Below are positions 31,060 through 39,136 of a stretch of 43,412 nucleotides of DNA, one piece after another; positions within the stretch are counted from its first letter, which is position 1; the number at the start of each line of letters is the position of its first letter. The notes under the pieces were generated by a model. The model was not told the DNA's origin. It searched no databases and saw only the letters and a list, made by a program, of their open reading frames with translations. The translations under genes and the position numbers were made by a program. This DNA comes from Chitinophagaceae bacterium. Lineage in GTDB: Bacteria; Bacteroidota; Bacteroidia; Chitinophagales; Chitinophagaceae. The stretch covers positions 1 to 43,412 of the forward strand of contig JAIEMK010000049.1 in NCBI GenBank assembly GCA_019752295.1, read 5' to 3'.

Positions 31060-33222
31060 ATGTTATTACAACCGAAAACTGTAAAATTTGACCTTGGTGG
31101 TGGCCGTGAGGTAACCCTAGGTACCGGCAAATTGGCTCGTCAGGCCGATGGTGCAGTTACTGTAAGCCAAGGCAATTGCGTTATACTGGCAACCGTTGTT
31201 GCCAATAAAGATCCAAAAGAGGGTCAGGATTTTTTTCCGCTAAGCGTTGATTATCAAGAAAAATTCGCTTCTGCTGGTCGTATCCCCGGATCTTTCTTCA
31301 AAAGAGAAGCCCGTTTAAACGATTATGAAATTTTAACCAGCCGTTTAATCGACCGCGCCTTACGCCCTTTGTTTCCTGAAGATTACCTCTGCGATGTGCA
31401 GGTATTGGTGAGTCTTGTTTCAAGCGATGCTGAAATCATGCCCGATTCACTGGCTTGTTTAGCAGCTTCTGCAGCCCTGGCTGTTTCCGATATTCCAATT
31501 AAAGAAATGCTGAGTGAAGTGCGTATTGCACGTATCAACGGCAATTTTGTTGTAAACCCAACCCGCTCTGAATTAGCAGCTTCTGATCTGGAATTCCTGA
31601 TCGCTGCTACCGAGAAAAACCTGATGATGGTGGAAGGTGAAGCAAAAGAATGTTCTGAAGCTGATTTGGTAAAAGCTCTGGAATTGGCTCACGATGCAAT
31701 CCGCATCCAAATCAAAGCGCAGGCCGAACTGCGTGATCAAGTGGGTGTTACAACCAAACGCGATTATAAAAAGCCCGTAACTGATGATGCTGTTAACGAA
31801 AAAGTGATTGCATTTGCTAAACAAAGGGTTTATGAAATATCTAAGATGGGTTCTGCTAAACACGAACGTACAGATGCTTACAATTTGTTGAAAGACGAAT
31901 TGATAGCAAGCCTTGGTGAAGAAGCAACCGACCTGGAAAAGAAATTGGCGAAGAAATACTACGAAGACCTGAAATGGGAAGTAGTGCGCGATATGATGTT
32001 GGAAGACCGCATCCGTTTAGATGGCCGTCAGTTAGATCAGGTTCGTCCTTTAGCAATGGAGGTAGAACCCCTGCCTTCTCCACACGGTTCTGCATTATTT
32101 ACAAGAGGCGAAACACAGTCTTTAACCACTGTTACATTCGGCACCAAACTGGATGAACTCTTGTCTGAAACTGCAGCCAAATCTGAATATAGCAGCTTCT
32201 TCTTACATTATAATTTTCCTCCTTTCTCTACGGGCGAAGTGAAGATGATGCGTGGTGTTGGTAGAAGAGAAGTTGGACATGGTAACCTTGCAATGAGAAG
32301 TCTGAAGCAAATGATGCCGGGTAACGAATATCCTTATACCGTTCGTGTGGTGAGTGATATTTTGGAAAGCAATGGTTCTTCTTCAATGGCAACGGTTTGT
32401 GCCGGTTCACTGGCATTAATGGATGCAGGTGTGCCGATTCCAAAACACGTAAGTGGAGTGGCGATGGGATTGATTACCCGTGCTGATGGTAAGTATGCAA
32501 TCCTGACCGATATTCTGGGTGATGAAGATCATTTGGGAGATATGGACTTTAAAGTTACCGGTACACGTGATGGTATTTGTGGGGTACAGATGGATATTAA
32601 AGTAGACGGATTGAGCATGGCTGTGATGATGGAAGCTTTGGAACAAGCTCGGAAAGGACGTTTACACATCCTTAATGCGATGTACGAATGTATTCCTGCA
32701 GCACGTGCCGATGTAAAACCGCATGCTCCTAGAATGGTTAAACTGGTGATCGATAAAGAATTTATCGGTGCCGTTATCGGACCGGGTGGTAAAGTGATTC
32801 AGGAAATTCAGCGCGAAACCGGCACTACTATTAATATCGAAGAAGTAGGCAATACTGGTGAAGTAAGCATCTTCTCTGCAAGTAAAGAAGCTGTTGATAA
32901 AGCTGTTAGATGGGTAAGTGGAATTACTGCCGTACCACAAGTTGGTGATGTGTACGAAGGCCCGGTAAAAGGAATTAAGGAATTCGGCGCATTTGTTGAA
33001 TTCATGCCTGGTAAACAAGGCTTATTGCATATCAGCGAAATCAGTTGGAAGCGTCTGGAAACAATGGATGGATTGTTCAAGGAAGGAGATATGGTGAAAG
33101 TGAAATTGGTTGGACTGGATCCAAAGACTGGTAAATTCAAATTGAGTCGTAAAGTGTTGATGCCAAAACCGGAGTTCAAACCTAGAGAGGAAGGAAATCA
33201 GGGTCAGGCCGAAAATGCTTAA
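31060..33222 (+). CDS. pnp: Polyribonucleotide nucleotidyltransferase (PNPase)
   Basis: A 720-aa phosphorolytic 3'-5' exoribonuclease. Two RNase PH-like domains (about 10-145 and 310-520) flank a helical domain. The second core holds the active-site residues (SFFLHYNFPPFSTGEVKMMR, DILGDEDHLGDMDFKVTGTR). A KH domain (about 560-620; IGAVIGPGGKVIQEIQRETG) and an S1 domain (about 628-697; GDVYEGPVKGIKEFGAFVEF, GKQGLLHISEI) end the chain. All parts are intact. It works in mRNA decay and is followed by a strong terminator. Confidence 0.98.
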   Translation: MLLQPKTVKFDLGGGREVTLGTGKLARQADGAVTVSQGNCVILATVVANKDPKEGQDFFPLSVDYQEKFASAGRIPGSFFKREARLNDYEILTSRLIDRALRPLFPEDYLCDVQVLVSLVSSDAEIMPDSLACLAASAALAVSDIPIKEMLSEVRIARINGNFVVNPTRSELAASDLEFLIAATEKNLMMVEGEAKECSEADLVKALELAHDAIRIQIKAQAELRDQVGVTTKRDYKKPVTDDAVNEKVIAFAKQRVYEISKMGSAKHERTDAYNLLKDELIASLGEEATDLEKKLAKKYYEDLKWEVVRDMMLEDRIRLDGRQLDQVRPLAMEVEPLPSPHGSALFTRGETQSLTTVTFGTKLDELLSETAAKSEYSSFFLHYNFPPFSTGEVKMMRGVGRREVGHGNLAMRSLKQMMPGNEYPYTVRVVSDILESNGSSSMATVCAGSLALMDAGVPIPKHVSGVAMGLITRADGKYAILTDILGDEDHLGDMDFKVTGTRDGICGVQMDIKVDGLSMAVMMEALEQARKGRLHILNAMYECIPAARADVKPHAPRMVKLVIDKEFIGAVIGPGGKVIQEIQRETGTTINIEEVGNTGEVSIFSASKEAVDKAVRWVSGITAVPQVGDVYEGPVKGIKEFGAFVEFMPGKQGLLHISEISWKRLETMDGLFKEGDMVKVKLVGLDPKTGKFKLSRKVLMPKPEFKPREEGNQGQAENA

Positions 33223-33240
33223 ACCATTATAACTTTAAAA

Positions 33241-33269
33241 ATGCTCTCCACTTCGAGAGCATTTTTTTT
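33241..33269 (+). terminator. Terminator of pnp
   Basis: ATGCTCTC (33241-33248) pairs with GAGAGCAT (33255-33262) around CACTTC, followed by T8. Confidence 0.92.
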
Positions 33270-33357
33270 GAATTTTTCCTTTCGAGGCAGTTTTAATGGC
33301 ACACAGGTGACACAGATTTTCGCTGGTTTTATTTAGCTAGAGTTGCAAAATTAGTTT

Positions 33358-33416
33358 CCCCTCCAAACCATGGTTTGGAGGGGTGGCCGAGCGATTTAGC
33401 GATGGCCGGGGTGGTT
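33358..33416. repeat. REP-like palindromic element, copy 1
   Basis: 33358-33383 is a perfect 26-bp palindrome (CCCCTCCAAACCA and its complement). GGCCGAGCGATTTAGCGA and GGCCGGGGTGGTT follow. The layout CCCCTCC-stem, GAGCG...GCGA, GGGGTGG is shared, inverted, with 33456-33506. It is far more GC-rich than its surroundings. Confidence 0.75.
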
Positions 33417-33455
33417 GATCTTAAATAAACTATTTTTCATCGAATCAAGTTTTTT

Positions 33456-33506
33456 CCCACCCCACTTCGCTGCGCTCGCACCCCTCCCAAACACGTTTGG
33501 GAGGGG
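33456..33506. repeat. REP-like palindromic element, copy 2 (inverted to copy 1)
   Basis: CCCACCCC, then TTCGCTGCGCTCGC, then a 26-bp palindrome with 12-bp arms (CCCCTCCCAAAC and GTTTGGGAGGGG, centre AC). Read on the other strand it repeats the order of copy 1. The two copies face each other 39 bp apart, between pnp and prmA. Confidence 0.75.
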
Positions 33507-33544
33507 AAATATTTTTACCTTTATTTTTCTTCAATTTTTGTACC

Positions 33545-34363
33545 ATGCAAGCATATACTCAGATCGAAATAAACACAAGTGAACAGGCTTTAACAGAAAC
33601 TTTGATAGCCCGGCTGGCTGAAATAGGCTTTGACGGATTTGAAGAATTAGCTAATGGACTCAAAGCATTTATTCCTTCAAATGGGTTAGATCGACTTGCT
33701 TTAAAAGAAGTTTTGAATGGCTTGGAATTTGAAGAAACAACGATCGAAAAACAAAACTGGAATCAGGTTTGGGAATCGAATTTCGAACCCGTTCAGGTAG
33801 CAGATTTTGTAGGCATTCGGGCCTCTTTTCACGGGCCTATGATTGGTGTTGAGCACGAAATTGTAATTACACCCAAAATGAGTTTTGGCACTGGGCATCA
33901 TGCCACTACTTTTTTGATGATGCAGGCAATGCGCGATTTACAGCTACAAGGCAAAACGGTTTTAGACTTTGGCACAGGCACAGGAATACTTGCTATATTG
34001 GCAGAAAAGCTAGGGGCCGAAAGTATTCTGGCCATTGATAACGATGATTGGTGCATCGAAAATGCAGCAGAAAATATTCAAATCAATCAATGTCGGCAAA
34101 TTAAAATCGTTAAAGCAGATAATGCTAAAATCGACTCTCGCTTCGATTTTATTCTTGCAAATATTAACAAGCATATCATTTTAGAAAATATTCCCTATCT
34201 TGGCAACTCACTCAAGTCCGGCGGTTATATTTTGCTCAGCGGACTATTGGTGGATGACGAACCCGATATCCTAAAAGCTTGCCAATCAGTTGATTGGAAG
34301 CATCAGTTTACAAAAGAAAAAAACGGTTGGATTGTTTGCCTGTTTAGGAATTGTACGAACTAG
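33545..34363 (+). CDS. prmA: Ribosomal protein L11 methyltransferase
   Basis: A 272-aa SAM-dependent enzyme that methylates L11. The N-terminal substrate-recognition domain (about 1-95; MQAYTQIEINTSEQALTETL) is followed by the methyltransferase fold: PKMSFGTGHHATTFLMMQAM (family-specific GTGHHxTT), VLDFGTGTGILAILAEKLGA (SAM motif I), LAIDNDDWCIENAAENIQ, and FILANINKHIIL (NIN motif). ATG 33545 is preferred over an in-frame ATG at 33497 lying in the REP palindrome. TACCTTTA at 33516-33523 may be its -7 box. Confidence 0.93.
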   Translation: MQAYTQIEINTSEQALTETLIARLAEIGFDGFEELANGLKAFIPSNGLDRLALKEVLNGLEFEETTIEKQNWNQVWESNFEPVQVADFVGIRASFHGPMIGVEHEIVITPKMSFGTGHHATTFLMMQAMRDLQLQGKTVLDFGTGTGILAILAEKLGAESILAIDNDDWCIENAAENIQINQCRQIKIVKADNAKIDSRFDFILANINKHIILENIPYLGNSLKSGGYILLSGLLVDDEPDILKACQSVDWKHQFTKEKNGWIVCLFRNCTN

Positions 34364-34399
34364 GAAGCTTTGTTAAGTTATTATTAAGCTTTTGTTCAG

Positions 34400-34407
34400 T
34401 ATATTTG
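34400..34407 (+). promoter_or_regulatory. Promoter -7 element for plsY
   Basis: TATATTTG is an exact TAnnTTTG match, 29 bp before ATG 34437 and inside the spurious upstream extension of the frame. Confidence 0.55.
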
Positions 34408-34436
34408 ATCTCTTAAAAACTTTAAACCAAATCTCA

Positions 34437-35096
34437 ATGAACGAAATTCTGCTCATTGTTCTGGCCTACTTAATCGGCTCAATTCCCACTTCAATTTGGG
34501 TAAGTAGAAGGTTTTTTAATGTGGATATTCGCGACTACGGTAGCGGAAATGCCGGGGCTACCAATACTTTCCGCGTTCTGGGTTCAAAATGGGGCTCGAT
34601 TGTGATGCTGGTCGACGTTTTAAAAGGAGTAATTGCAACTTCACTATATATCGTTTTACCTTATTACCTCACTGATCAATTAGACAGGACTAACTTTATG
34701 ATTGGTTTAGGATTAGCGGCAGTAGCGGGACATATTTTTCCGATCTGGGCTAATTTCAGAGGAGGCAAGGGGGTTGCAACATTATTGGGTATGGCCGTTG
34801 CCATACAGCCCATCGTAGCGGTTTGCTGCATCGGGGTATTTTTAATGGTACTTTATCTTACCCGCTTTGTTTCTCTTAGCTCCATTCTGGCGGGTGTTTC
34901 CTTCATGGTGTTTATCCTCTTCATATTTAATGAAAAGGAAACCCTTTACCGCGTTTTTGCAGTAGTGGTAGCATTAATGGTAGTGCTGACCCATCAAAAA
35001 AATATTGGCAGAATTTTAAAAGGCACCGAAAGCAAGGTACCCATCTTTAAAAGCAGAGATCGCCGAAGGCAAAGAAGAAAAGAAGGCGTAGATTAG
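34437..35096 (+). CDS. plsY: Acyl-phosphate:glycerol-3-phosphate acyltransferase
   Basis: A 219-aa inner-membrane enzyme that transfers an acyl group from acyl-phosphate to glycerol-3-phosphate, the first step of phospholipid synthesis. Motif 1 is LIGSIPTSIWVSR, motif 2 YGSGNAGATNTFRVLGSK, motif 3 GHIFPIWANFRGGKGVAT. About five membrane helices are visible, and the C-terminal tail is strongly basic (RDRRRQRRKEG). ATG 34437 is used; 15 codons of open frame upstream contain the promoter. prmA ends 73 bp upstream. Confidence 0.95.
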   Translation: MNEILLIVLAYLIGSIPTSIWVSRRFFNVDIRDYGSGNAGATNTFRVLGSKWGSIVMLVDVLKGVIATSLYIVLPYYLTDQLDRTNFMIGLGLAAVAGHIFPIWANFRGGKGVATLLGMAVAIQPIVAVCCIGVFLMVLYLTRFVSLSSILAGVSFMVFILFIFNEKETLYRVFAVVVALMVVLTHQKNIGRILKGTESKVPIFKSRDRRRQRRKEGVD

Positions 35097-35116
35097 TAAT
35101 TCGGCTACATTTTTCG

Positions 35117-35124
35117 TACCTTTG
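35117..35124 (+). promoter_or_regulatory. Promoter -7 element for the YdeI-family gene
   Basis: TACCTTTG is an exact TAnnTTTG match, 35 bp before ATG 35160. A small hairpin (CCTAAA 35141-35146, TTTAGG 35153-35158) ends one base before the start codon. Confidence 0.55.
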
Positions 35125-35159
35125 CACTCTTATTCGATCACCTAAATTTCTTTTTAGGC

Positions 35160-35825
35160 ATGTCCAATCAAAGTTTGTTTGAGAAGTTACAGATAAAGGA
35201 TGAAAAGAACCTTTTGATTCAGGGTATTCCTTCTTCTATAGAAAAGCAATTTGCAAAGTTAACCTACGCAAAAAATATTACCCCTTTGCTGAAGAGCAAA
35301 AAGGTTGATTTTGCTTTGATATTTGCGTTGAGCCAGCAGCAATTGAATCAGATTCTGCGTGAAGTATTTCCTGCCTTAAGTGCAGAAAGTAAACTCTGGG
35401 TGGCATATCCAAAAGCCACCAGTAAAATTGTGAGTGACCTTAACCGCGATTGCAGTTGGGAGGTACTTACTAAAAACGAATACGAGTCGGTGCGTCAGGT
35501 GGCGATCGATAATGTGTGGAGTGCTATCAGGTTTAAAAAACTGGATACGATCCCTAATCGCGACAGAAATTTTTCAGATATCAAAACATCTGAATCAAAC
35601 GGAATTGATTTTGAAAAGAGGCTTGTGGTTCCTCCTGCCGAATTAGGTAGTATGTTTTTGAAGCATAAGGAAGCGCAACAATTCTTTACCTCTTTGTCGT
35701 TTAGTAACCAGAAGGAATATGTGAGCTGGATTGAAGCGGCTAAAAAAGAAGATACTCGTAAACGCCGACTGGAAACAGCACTGGAGAAATTACTAGCCGG
35801 CAAAAAGAACCCGACAGAAAAATAA
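35160..35825 (+). CDS. YdeI/OmpD-associated family protein
   Basis: A 221-aa soluble protein in two parts. The N-terminal half (about 1-120) resembles a DUF3052-type domain: KKVDFALIFALSQQQLNQIL, KLWVAYPKATSKIVSDL, AIDNVWSAIRFKKL. The C-terminal ~70 residues (VVPPAELGSMFLKHKEAQQF, SNQKEYVSWIEAAKKEDTRK, RRLETALEKLLAGKK) are the helical YdeI/OmpD-associated domain. YdeI in other bacteria is linked to resistance to peptides; the function here is unknown. A terminator follows. Confidence 0.82.
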   Translation: MSNQSLFEKLQIKDEKNLLIQGIPSSIEKQFAKLTYAKNITPLLKSKKVDFALIFALSQQQLNQILREVFPALSAESKLWVAYPKATSKIVSDLNRDCSWEVLTKNEYESVRQVAIDNVWSAIRFKKLDTIPNRDRNFSDIKTSESNGIDFEKRLVVPPAELGSMFLKHKEAQQFFTSLSFSNQKEYVSWIEAAKKEDTRKRRLETALEKLLAGKKNPTEK

Positions 35826-35849
35826 GATTAGTAATACACCGATTTAGAA

Positions 35850-35883
35850 AATGCTTTGACCATTGGTTGAAGCATTTTTTTTT
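35850..35883 (+). terminator. Terminator of the YdeI-family gene
   Basis: AATGCTT (35850-35856) pairs with AAGCATT (35870-35876), with an inner ACC/GGT stem, followed by a run of T. Confidence 0.88.
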
Positions 35884-35955
35884 GAGGGTGTTTTTCTGTT
35901 GAAGTATCTGATTTTTTTGATTCATCATTTGGAGGTAATAATTCATCATTTATTA

Positions 35956-36008
35956 CCCACCCCTGCTCTCCCACGAGTCCTCGTGGTCGGCGCCCCTCCA
36001 AGGAGGGG
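35956..36008. repeat. REP-like palindromic element, copy 3
   Basis: CCCACCCC (35956-35963), an inner palindrome CCACGAG/CTCGTGG (35971-35986), then CCCCTCC AA GGAGGGG (35993-36008). The order matches copy 2. It sits between the convergent YdeI-family and dnaG genes. An open frame at 35863-36051 is made by this element and is not a gene. Confidence 0.7.
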
Positions 36009-36055
36009 ATATTTTTTATTTTTCTTTCAATTTTTGAATTTTGAATTTTGACTTT

Positions 36056-37981
36056 TCACTTTATAATCACCGTTCCTAACTGATTAGTGATTTCTCTTTC
36101 AATGGTTTTTAAATGCAAGTGCAATTCCATCAACCGCATCTGATCGGCTAGTGGTGCATGCTCCATATCGCGCTGATTTTCTTCAAACATTTTTTTGAGC
36201 TTGCGCAGTTTAAAATAGTTGACACTCATCAATACGTCCTGACGGCTCGTATCCCTGTTCAGAATATGCATGCCCTCCATTTTCTTGTCCCAGTTTTCAC
36301 TCAATTCGTGATGGCTCATGCTAAGATGAATTACCAGCGTTCTCAGCGCTTCATTGGGATGATAGAGCATTGATTTTACATTGGGCGCCAAACCTTCCGA
36401 AAACATTTTTTTATAAGTTTCAAACAGTTCTTCCATTTGTGAATTATCAAAGTGGAATTGCTCTAATTCGCTGAAAATATATTCGGCCATTGTTTTAGTT
36501 TCATCCCACTGATTCAAACCGAATTCTAATAACACTTTTAAAACATTTCTTTCATGGGCCTCGTCCTTATTAAACAATAATTGAGAGTCGTCCAACACGT
36601 CTTCGGGCTGCCCTGCTTGTGCTGATTGTAACTCTTCGGAAGCTTGCTTTTTTTCTTCCTTCGATATTTTATCGCGCTTTAATTTATTTACCAGATTGGT
36701 TAAACCCGACTCATCAATTTTTAATAGGGCGGCGCATTGCCGTATATAATCCTGCTGTCTGGTAAAGTCTTCTGCTTTATTTAATTTACTGATTGTTTCG
36801 GCAACCTGATTCACCACAACACTCTTTCTCGAAACATCGTTGCCCGCTTCTTTCAGCATCACGTCCAACTGAAAAAGAATAAAGTCTTTTTTATTGGAGG
36901 CTATAAATTCATTGAAAGCAGCTACGCCCACTTTATTTACATAACTATCCGGATCTTCTTTGTCGGGAATCAATACCAGCTTTACATTCAGACCTTCTTC
37001 CAAAGCCATATCCAATCCGCGTAATGCGGCTTTAATGCCTGCATTGTCTCCGTCGTAAATGATGGTAAGGTTGTTTGTATATTTTTTGATCAGCCTGATC
37101 TGATCGGTAGTTAACGATGTACCACCACTTGCCACAACATTCTCAATCCCTGCCTGATGCAGACTTACTACATCGGTATAACCTTCCACCAATAAACATT
37201 CATTGGCTTTATCAATTGCCTGTCTTGCAAAATAAGAACCGTAAAGAATTTTGCTTTTTGAATAGATCTCGTTTTCGGGAGTGTTGATATATTTAGGAGC
37301 CCGGTCGGCTTTGCCAATTACCCTTGCTCCAAAGCCGATAATTTTTCCTGAATTATTATGTATCGGAAAAATAATTCGGCCTCGGTAATTATCTACGAGC
37401 TCATCGTTATTACGCAAAGAAACCAACCCTGTTTTTGGAAGTATCTCAGCGTTGAACTGATTTTCGAGTAGTGCTTTTGTAAGCGCATCTTTGCTCTCCG
37501 GATTATATCCGATTTGAAACTTTTGTATAATCGATTCTCGGAAGCCTCTTTCCTGCAAATAGGATAGTGCAATATTTTTTCCCTCGTTGGTTTCTGTTAA
37601 TTGTGCAGTAAAGAATTTTTGAGCAAAATGATTAATCGCGTATAAGCTATCGGCTGTTTGATTGAGTAGTTTCTGTTCAGGGCTCGACTCGGTTTCTTCT
37701 ACTGCAATATTGTATCTCGCGGCCAGCCAACGAAGCGCCTCCACATAACTATATTTCTCGTGCTCCATCAGGAAGCCGATGCTATTACCACTTTTGCCAC
37801 ATCCAAAACACTTGTAAATTTCTTTGGCTGGAGATACGGTAAAAGAAGGAGATTTTTCGTTGTGAAACGGACATAATCCAAGATAATTAGTGCCTCTTTT
37901 TTTCAGTTTTACAAACTCGCCCACCACATCGAGAATGTCGATTCGGTTGGTAATTTCCTGTATGGTGTTGGGTGATATCAT
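36056..37981 (-). CDS. dnaG: DNA primase
   Basis: A 641-aa enzyme that makes RNA primers at replication forks. The CHC2 zinc-binding domain has Cys37, His40, Cys58 and Cys61 (CPFHNEKSPSF, YKCFGCGKSG). The RNA polymerase core follows (RGRIIFPIHNNSGKIIGFGA), with the TOPRIM motif LLVEGYTDVVSLHQAG and YDGDNAGIKAALRG for metal binding. The C-terminal ~180 residues are the helicase-binding domain. Length and domains are complete. It is divergent from the DeoR gene. Confidence 0.97.
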   Translation of the reverse strand: MISPNTIQEITNRIDILDVVGEFVKLKKRGTNYLGLCPFHNEKSPSFTVSPAKEIYKCFGCGKSGNSIGFLMEHEKYSYVEALRWLAARYNIAVEETESSPEQKLLNQTADSLYAINHFAQKFFTAQLTETNEGKNIALSYLQERGFRESIIQKFQIGYNPESKDALTKALLENQFNAEILPKTGLVSLRNNDELVDNYRGRIIFPIHNNSGKIIGFGARVIGKADRAPKYINTPENEIYSKSKILYGSYFARQAIDKANECLLVEGYTDVVSLHQAGIENVVASGGTSLTTDQIRLIKKYTNNLTIIYDGDNAGIKAALRGLDMALEEGLNVKLVLIPDKEDPDSYVNKVGVAAFNEFIASNKKDFILFQLDVMLKEAGNDVSRKSVVVNQVAETISKLNKAEDFTRQQDYIRQCAALLKIDESGLTNLVNKLKRDKISKEEKKQASEELQSAQAGQPEDVLDDSQLLFNKDEAHERNVLKVLLEFGLNQWDETKTMAEYIFSELEQFHFDNSQMEELFETYKKMFSEGLAPNVKSMLYHPNEALRTLVIHLSMSHHELSENWDKKMEGMHILNRDTSRQDVLMSVNYFKLRKLKKMFEENQRDMEHAPLADQMRLMELHLHLKTIEREITNQLGTVIIK

Positions 37982-38079
37982 GCAAGGCGAAATTAGGAGA
38001 TTCGTGTGCAGCTTTCAATTTAATTAGAGCTAAATATAATTTTTAGGGCTCAGTTTTTATTTTTCAAGTAAATTTAATC

Positions 38080-38826
38080 ATGCTAAAGAAAGAAAGACAG
38101 GCATTTATTATTCAACAGATCAATATCCATAATAAAGTAATGTCGTCCGACCTGAGTGTGCACCTTGATGTGTCGGAAGATACCATTCGCAGGGATTTAC
38201 AAGAATTATCAGAAGATGGAAAATTGATAAAAGTACATGGCGGAGCTTTGTCTAAGTCTTTTCACTTTACCCTTGAAACAAACCCCATTTATTCCTTGCC
38301 TCAGAAAAAAGTAATTGCTTTTAAAGCGGTTGAGTTAATCAGAGATGGGATGCTCGTATTATTAACCGGGGGAACAACTATCTTGGAATTGGTTAAGTCG
38401 CTCCCCCCTGAATTAAATGCTACTTTCATTACTGTTAGCTTACCAATTGCTTTGGAATTGTTGAATCACCCCAATTCGGAAGTGATTTTTTTGGGTAATA
38501 AACTTTCAAAAAACGCTCAAATGGCCATTGGGGCTGAAGTGGTGGAGCGGCTGGGAACCATCAAGGCCGATATCTGTTTTTTAGGAACAAATAGTTTTGA
38601 TGCCAATTTTGGCATTACCGATATGGAATGGGAGATCATTGAAGTTAAAAAAGCCATGATCCGCTCTTCCCAAAAAACCGTTTCGTTGGCCATTTCTGAA
38701 AAGCTAAATACCATCCAAAGACTTCAGGTTTGTACCCCCGAAGAAGTGGATATTTTGATTACCGAACTGTCTCCACTTTCAGAACGCTTAGCAGCCTACA
38801 CAGCAAGGGGAATTCAAATCCTCTAA
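38080..38826 (+). CDS. DeoR/GlpR family transcriptional regulator
   Basis: A 248-aa repressor. Residues 1-57 form the DeoR helix-turn-helix (KKERQAFIIQQINIHNKVMS, then LSVHLDVSEDTIRRDLQELS and KLIKVHGGAL). The rest is the DeoRC sugar-phosphate sensor (LLTGGTTILELVKSLP with its phosphate loop, and DICFLGTNSFDANFGITD). It is likely to respond to a phosphorylated sugar. It lies 310 bp upstream of the SusC gene in the same direction and could control it, which is inference. Confidence 0.93.
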   Translation: MLKKERQAFIIQQINIHNKVMSSDLSVHLDVSEDTIRRDLQELSEDGKLIKVHGGALSKSFHFTLETNPIYSLPQKKVIAFKAVELIRDGMLVLLTGGTTILELVKSLPPELNATFITVSLPIALELLNHPNSEVIFLGNKLSKNAQMAIGAEVVERLGTIKADICFLGTNSFDANFGITDMEWEIIEVKKAMIRSSQKTVSLAISEKLNTIQRLQVCTPEEVDILITELSPLSERLAAYTARGIQIL

Positions 38827-39136
38827 ATCTGCACTATCTGCGGTTATTTATTATTTTTTTGCGGTTATTTGCGTGTATTGATCCACTGGTTTGGTTTAAT
38901 GTGTATATTCTGAAGAAAAAATTCTGCGTCAATTTGCGGAAATATGCATTATAAAATTTAACATTGCTTTAATATTCGGGGTTTATTTTCAAAACCAGCA
39001 AGTTTGCGGTTTTGTGCGTAAAATAAAATGTTAAATGATGCAATGTTTTGCAAAATTAGCATGTCCTGAGTTAGTGAAATAGCAATGTTTTACCTAGCGC
39101 GATTACTTTTTGAATTACGAAAACAAAAAAACTGTT
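38827..39136. other. Intergenic region with TGCGG/TGCGT repeats before SusC
   Basis: This 310-bp gap has no gene. TGCGGTTATTT occurs twice 21 bp apart (38839-38849, 38860-38870). Related TGCGTCAATTTGCGGA (38925-38940) and TTTGCGGTTTTGTGCG (39003-39018) follow. TTTTGCAAAA (39046-39055) is a 10-bp palindrome. No exact TAnnTTTG box is seen; TACTTTTT near 39104 is the closest before the SusC ATG. Confidence 0.55.

Noticed and set aside
35863..36051. 62-aa plus-strand frame
   Set aside because: It consists of the terminator tail and REP-like copy 3; low-complexity translation.
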